Source of the DNA: Lentisphaerae bacterium RIFOXYA12_FULL_48_11
GTDB taxonomy: Bacteria; Verrucomicrobiota; Kiritimatiellia; UBA8416; YA12-FULL-48-11
Length of the DNA stretch: 47,485 bases
Direction: 5' to 3'
Assembly: GCA_001804885.1 (NCBI GenBank)
Contig: MHBM01000003.1
Span: 22,114 to 69,598, forward strand
The position numbers and the translations under genes are program-made. Below, one piece after another: positions 43,971 to 47,485 of the stretch; positions within the stretch are counted from its first letter, which is position 1; the number at the start of each line of letters is the position of its first letter. A model generated the notes under the pieces. That model saw only the letters and a program-made list of their open reading frames with translations. It ran no database searches and was not told the DNA's origin.

Positions 43971-45647
43971 TTATTTTAAAAGTAATGCCACACATTCTGT
44001 AAAGAGAACCTTGCCCAGAGTATCCTGCTCAGGCAAGGACCAGTTCTTCTGGCCTGTCTCGTCTGAGTAAAGGAAAGGCATGAACAAATACTGCGGCAGC
44101 CATATTGATTTATATCTGCCATTGTCACCTTTCATGGCTGCGGCTATGCAGTATTTCTGTTCTTTCACATGAAGATATGCAAGCGGCAGTATGTCTGCAG
44201 ACTCCAGCTTTATTTCAACATCGCATACCGGCTTATTCCAGCCGATAAAGTTAGGGTTATCGTTGAATGAAAGCATGGCTTTTCTGTAGATCTTTTCAAA
44301 CGGGCCGACCAGCTCCACTTTCATGTCGCCAATCACATCGCCATTGGCTTCGCCCCATTCACGAGACAAAGGTATTTCCTTGTTTGGCCTGTGAGTAAAA
44401 TGTTTTTCCATTCCTGTAAGGCCTCCATCTTTAGAACCTCCCAGGAATATTACTTTTCCCCCGTTCCTGACAAATTTCGTCATCGGCTCTTGAATCTTTG
44501 GGTTCATACCGCCGCCGGACTTCATGTAAATCACAATAATCGGCATCTGTTTCGGATCAGGCGCTGCCTGTAAAAGATCTCCAAAACTGATCATCTTCAC
44601 ATCATGGCCGGCCTTCTTATATCCCCTTGCTATGGTCGATATCATGTATTTTGCACCAAACCCCAGCCAGGCTTCATTCATTTCATAGGTCGCTTCGGCA
44701 ATAAATCCTACCGCAGGATATTTTACCTTGTCCGTGAAAAGACCTTCAAAAATGCCATCGTCAGCCGGATTACGGGCAGTTAGAAACTTCTCCTTTTCCT
44801 CCTTGTATTTGTTGTCCAGAGGACGTTGTTCCCTGCTGCTCTTGGAAAAGAATATTTCACACTTTGACATGTCGAGCGGATAGTTAGAATGGGCGATACG
44901 CCAGGCAGCACACACTGCATTCACGCCTGCCTCAGTCTCGTATGCAAGCGTCTTTGCAACTATCCTTTTCGCAGCGGCAGTGGGTTTACCGTCCTCGCCG
45001 ATCTCCACTACTCTGTTTTCGTGCGCTGCCATGAATTTACAGTCTCTCACACCGCTAAGCATGATATTAATGACAACATCATCAAACTTTACATCGTCCC
45101 GCAAAGGCCTGAAACCCTCAAGCATCTTGCAGGCTTCTGCCGATATTTCGGGATATTTCCCGACGCAACTGAGATCCAGAAGCTCAAACCCGGGAACTTT
45201 AACGTTTTTGTACTTCGTGTATGTCAGGTAATGAATCAGGGCGCCGTGATTGAATGCGCTGGCATCTGCCATCGAATGCATCAGCGCACCCATGAAGAGG
45301 GCGGCCTTCTCTGGATTCTTATCCCTGAAGGATTTTGCAAGCATGAAAAAAGCAGCAGCCTTGCCGCTGCTTGAATGGAATGGGTATCTGCCAGGAGTAA
45401 CATTCTTCAGATAAGCCATGTCTTCCTGCCCGATCAACGCAGACTCCTCTTCCGAGAATGCTGAACCGTCAGGAAAATGAGACCAGACTTTAATGATCTT
45501 ATCCTTCTGTCCGTCATTCCAGAATGAAGCTATATCTTCAGGCATGTATTTGAAGACAAAGCGAACATGGTCATCGTGGCCACTGCCCCATGCAAACAAA
45601 AAGGTGGTCCACATGAAAAAAAAGAGAATACATAATGGCTGTTTCAT
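43971..45647 (-). CDS. exported phospholipase-C/S1-P1-like zinc protein fused to a ThuA/amidotransferase-like domain
   Basis: 558 residues; AAAGGGGG precedes the ATG. After the signal peptide (about residues 1-19) the chain begins WGSGHDDH, recalling zinc-dependent phospholipase C and S1/P1 nucleases, where the first Trp and nearby His bind zinc. Further likely ligands are His91 and the block MHSMADASAFNHG (His124, Asp128, His134). This fold fills about residues 20-300. About 330-460 resemble a ThuA-like or class I glutamine-amidotransferase-like fold (MPIIVIYMKSGGGMN, GGKVIFLGGSKDGGL) with no clear catalytic Cys. A beta-rich end follows. The pairing is not one I recognise. It is first in a minus-strand pair with the DUF4832 gene, and a MITE occupies its promoter region. 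Confidence 0.65.
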   Translation of the reverse strand: MKQPLCILFFFMWTTFLFAWGSGHDDHVRFVFKYMPEDIASFWNDGQKDKIIKVWSHFPDGSAFSEEESALIGQEDMAYLKNVTPGRYPFHSSSGKAAAFFMLAKSFRDKNPEKAALFMGALMHSMADASAFNHGALIHYLTYTKYKNVKVPGFELLDLSCVGKYPEISAEACKMLEGFRPLRDDVKFDDVVINIMLSGVRDCKFMAAHENRVVEIGEDGKPTAAAKRIVAKTLAYETEAGVNAVCAAWRIAHSNYPLDMSKCEIFFSKSSREQRPLDNKYKEEKEKFLTARNPADDGIFEGLFTDKVKYPAVGFIAEATYEMNEAWLGFGAKYMISTIARGYKKAGHDVKMISFGDLLQAAPDPKQMPIIVIYMKSGGGMNPKIQEPMTKFVRNGGKVIFLGGSKDGGLTGMEKHFTHRPNKEIPLSREWGEANGDVIGDMKVELVGPFEKIYRKAMLSFNDNPNFIGWNKPVCDVEIKLESADILPLAYLHVKEQKYCIAAAMKGDNGRYKSIWLPQYLFMPFLYSDETGQKNWSLPEQDTLGKVLFTECVALLLK

Positions 45648-45676
45648 AAACCCCCTTTATTATCAAAATATGCTTA

Positions 45677-45956
45677 GAACCTATCTCAAAATTGGTTTTG
45701 GCCATGACACTGCGAGTTCTGCCCTGACCGCACGGCACCGGCGAGGGGTCAATACCCTCTGCGGTCTTGGCCCCTCGCCGGGAACACAGCGGCAGGGCAG
45801 AAGACGCTGTGCCCAAGAGGGTTGCATGTCTTTTTGTGTGGGGCGGCGTTGTGCACGCAGGGGAAAGACCGCCTTGGGTATTCCCGCCTGCGTGCACGCC
45901 TTGCCCAGCACAAAAATCTCTGCAATCATGGCTCAAACCAATTTTGAGATAGGTTC
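45677..45956. mobile_element. 280-bp MITE with 31-bp terminal inverted repeats and TA flanks
   Basis: Ends 45677-45707 and 45926-45956 are inverted copies (29 of 31 positions), beginning GAACCTATCTCAAAATTGG. TA occurs directly outside both ends (45675-45676 and 45957-45958), as for IS630/Tc1-mariner-type elements. The inside has no convincing gene but several nested GC-rich palindromes, for example GCGAGGGG/CCCCTCGC and GCACGCAGG/CCTGCGTGC. It lies 29 bases upstream of the 45647 start and may supply or block its promoter. Confidence 0.75.
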
Positions 45957-45991
45957 TATATTAATTTGGCAGATCGTCAGTCAATAACGCT

Positions 45992-47485
45992 CTACCTCGC
46001 TGGTGTCAACATCCAGAACAGGATCCCATTCTTTGTGAGCCCGGCGTGAGCAAGAACGGCTTTGCCATCTTTCAGTGTTACCTGCCCGTTTTCAACCTGT
46101 TGAATTCCGCCACGATAATTTGGATCCGCCACAGCATTACTGTGCTTCTCATCAACCAGGTATTTCACAAAATTCAGTTTACCGTCGGCAGGTACACCGG
46201 CAAAGGGCCTGTTGAACTTACCGACCTCAATTCTTACATCACGGACATCACCATAGTTTACGGCATGTACTGCCATGCCACCTTCATCCACCGAGGCCAG
46301 TACTATGTGATCCGCCTGAAGGTCATTATCGACCGGGACCTCCCACTTCCTGTGCATGCCGAGCAGTTTCATGGAACAGCCGGCCGGCAACATAACCAGT
46401 TCCTCTGCCTTCGTGTCAGGTTCGTTCGGTCCTTCAAACCACATGAAACGTGTCTGTATGTTGCCGTTGTGGTACAGCACCCACGGCATTATCTTGATAC
46501 CCGGACTGTACGCATTACAAAAATAGAGAGACTTCACCAGCGCCGCGCCATTGATCAGGTTGTGTTCGCGGCTTTCTTTCGGTGGGTGGTACGGATCATG
46601 TTCCGTAATGAACAGGGGCAGATCCGCAGGCAGGCCATGATCTGACATCATTTTCCGCAGCTGTACTTCCCTGTATGCCAGGCCCGCGTACTTGTTGTGG
46701 TATTCGTGCCACGATACAAAATCGAGCCTGGTCTGTCCCTGGTCATTCTTAATTGAATCAAAGAAATGTTCCAGGTTCTTGACACGAAAACCTGCATTCA
46801 CAGGCCCACCAACAAGGATACGACTGTTGCCCTCGAGCTTCATTTCACGATTCACTTCATCGACCGCTGCTGCACCAAGCCGGTAGAATTTGTAGTATTC
46901 TTCCGGGGTGCAGTTGGCAAATCCCTTGAGTTCGTTTTCATTGCATACTTCAATGTAACGGACATTCGGGCATATCTCCTTGCAATGTTTCACGGCGGCC
47001 TTGAAAAGAGTCTTCCAATCCTCCATTGTAAGTCCCAGCTTGCCGTCCAGGACATCACGCTCGTACCGCCTGATTGAAAGCATGATTTCATCACTGTGCT
47101 CGCCGAATGCCTTCAGGTAATCATCAAATCGAATCCGCGTCGGTTCGACCCAGTTCCAGCTTTCAGGATGTTTTTCCTTTATATCGTCATACTTGTGAAC
47201 GCCCACCTGGTAATTGTACTCATACTTGCGTGTCCGGTAGTCCCACATTTCATCCAGGTTCAACCAGCACCGCGTGATCTTCGCCTTACCGAATTCCTTC
47301 TCGCTCAGTTCGGCAAGTACCGGCGCTGGCGCCTTCTGAATTGACGTATTCCGGTAACCGGTCAGGTTAGGAAACAGACGCTGGTGCCTGGAAACATCAA
47401 TATCGCGGACCAGTACCGGCGGTTCTGCTGCAAACAATGGAAGTACGATCAATAATAATGGGATAATACGGCTTGTGTGTTTCAT
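45992..47485 (-). CDS. exported GH39-like clan GH-A glycosidase
   Basis: 497 residues; the ATG occupies the last three bases of the window, so the gene is complete but its promoter is not seen. Signal peptide residues 1-20 (LLLIVLPLFAAE). The TIM barrel carries IEVCNENELKG, giving Asn182-Glu183 as acid/base, and LPLFITEHDPY, giving Glu295 as nucleophile. LDFVSWHEYH lies between them, as in GH39 and related clan GH-A enzymes. A C-terminal beta-sandwich (about 390-497) follows. It differs from the GH39-like gene at 3108-5267, lacking the CBM32-like domain. Beta-xylosidase- or alpha-L-iduronidase-like action is possible by family; the latter would suit the heparinase-type lyase nearby (inference). 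Confidence 0.8.
   Translation of the reverse strand: MKHTSRIIPLLLIVLPLFAAEPPVLVRDIDVSRHQRLFPNLTGYRNTSIQKAPAPVLAELSEKEFGKAKITRCWLNLDEMWDYRTRKYEYNYQVGVHKYDDIKEKHPESWNWVEPTRIRFDDYLKAFGEHSDEIMLSIRRYERDVLDGKLGLTMEDWKTLFKAAVKHCKEICPNVRYIEVCNENELKGFANCTPEEYYKFYRLGAAAVDEVNREMKLEGNSRILVGGPVNAGFRVKNLEHFFDSIKNDQGQTRLDFVSWHEYHNKYAGLAYREVQLRKMMSDHGLPADLPLFITEHDPYHPPKESREHNLINGAALVKSLYFCNAYSPGIKIMPWVLYHNGNIQTRFMWFEGPNEPDTKAEELVMLPAGCSMKLLGMHRKWEVPVDNDLQADHIVLASVDEGGMAVHAVNYGDVRDVRIEVGKFNRPFAGVPADGKLNFVKYLVDEKHSNAVADPNYRGGIQQVENGQVTLKDGKAVLAHAGLTKNGILFWMLTPAR

Noticed and set aside
45767..45952. Short frames inside the MITE, similar on both strands.
   Set aside because: They arise from the palindromic structure; no start context or domain supports them.

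Overview
This window looks like a carbohydrate-degradation locus from a PVC-superphylum bacterium, most likely a Lentisphaerota or Kiritimatiellota relative. That placement is inferred from gene content and no marker gene is present. The clues are many exported enzymes with signal peptides, the families GH127, DUF1080, DUF4838, DUF6259, DUF5009, DUF4832, ceramidase-like and heparinase II/III, Tat-exported DegT-type proteins, AraC regulators of the XylR type, and a REP-associated transposase with small palindromic repeats. I saw no tRNA, rRNA or CRISPR array.

Layout. 1-5267 (+): two GH127-type beta-L-arabinofuranosidase-like proteins (the first cut by the window edge) and a CBM32-like/GH39-like enzyme in one apparent operon. 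5370-10892 (-): a tight four-gene operon of two Tat-signal DegT aminotransferase-fold proteins, a neutral-ceramidase-like protein and a beta-propeller. It is read divergently from an XylR-like regulator and an unrecognised exported protein (11065-13902, +). 13976-23749: two repeats of the arrangement regulator (-), operator, exported enzyme (+). The regulators are close paralogues and both gaps carry the same 36-bp inverted-repeat operator. The second unit ends in a 1272-residue fusion of a MurQ/GKRP-like double-SIS region to a DUF6259-type glycosidase-like region. 23913-33100 (-): a DUF5009/HGSNAT-like membrane protein, a beta-helix protein, a heparinase II/III-type lyase, an SGNH esterase and a GH2 enzyme.

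33115-39412 is an insertion-rich island. It holds the 3' tail of a lost gene, a REP-associated transposase element with perfect 24-bp inverted ends, an A/T-richer exported coiled-coil protein, a broken esterase, an IS91-family element, an AbiEi/AbiEii toxin-antitoxin pair and a decayed second IS91 copy. After it, 39432-47485 (-) returns to exported catabolic genes: a double-FAD-domain/HEAT protein, a DUF4832 protein, a phospholipase-C-like/ThuA-like fusion, a 280-bp MITE flanked by TA, and a GH39-like enzyme that starts at the last base.

Together the genes suggest local control, by several XylR-type sensors, of extracellular or periplasmic breakdown of arabinose/xylose- and uronate-containing, probably acylated glycans. 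No sugar transporter, SusC/D pair, sulfatase or cytoplasmic sugar-catabolic gene is visible, so uptake must be encoded elsewhere.
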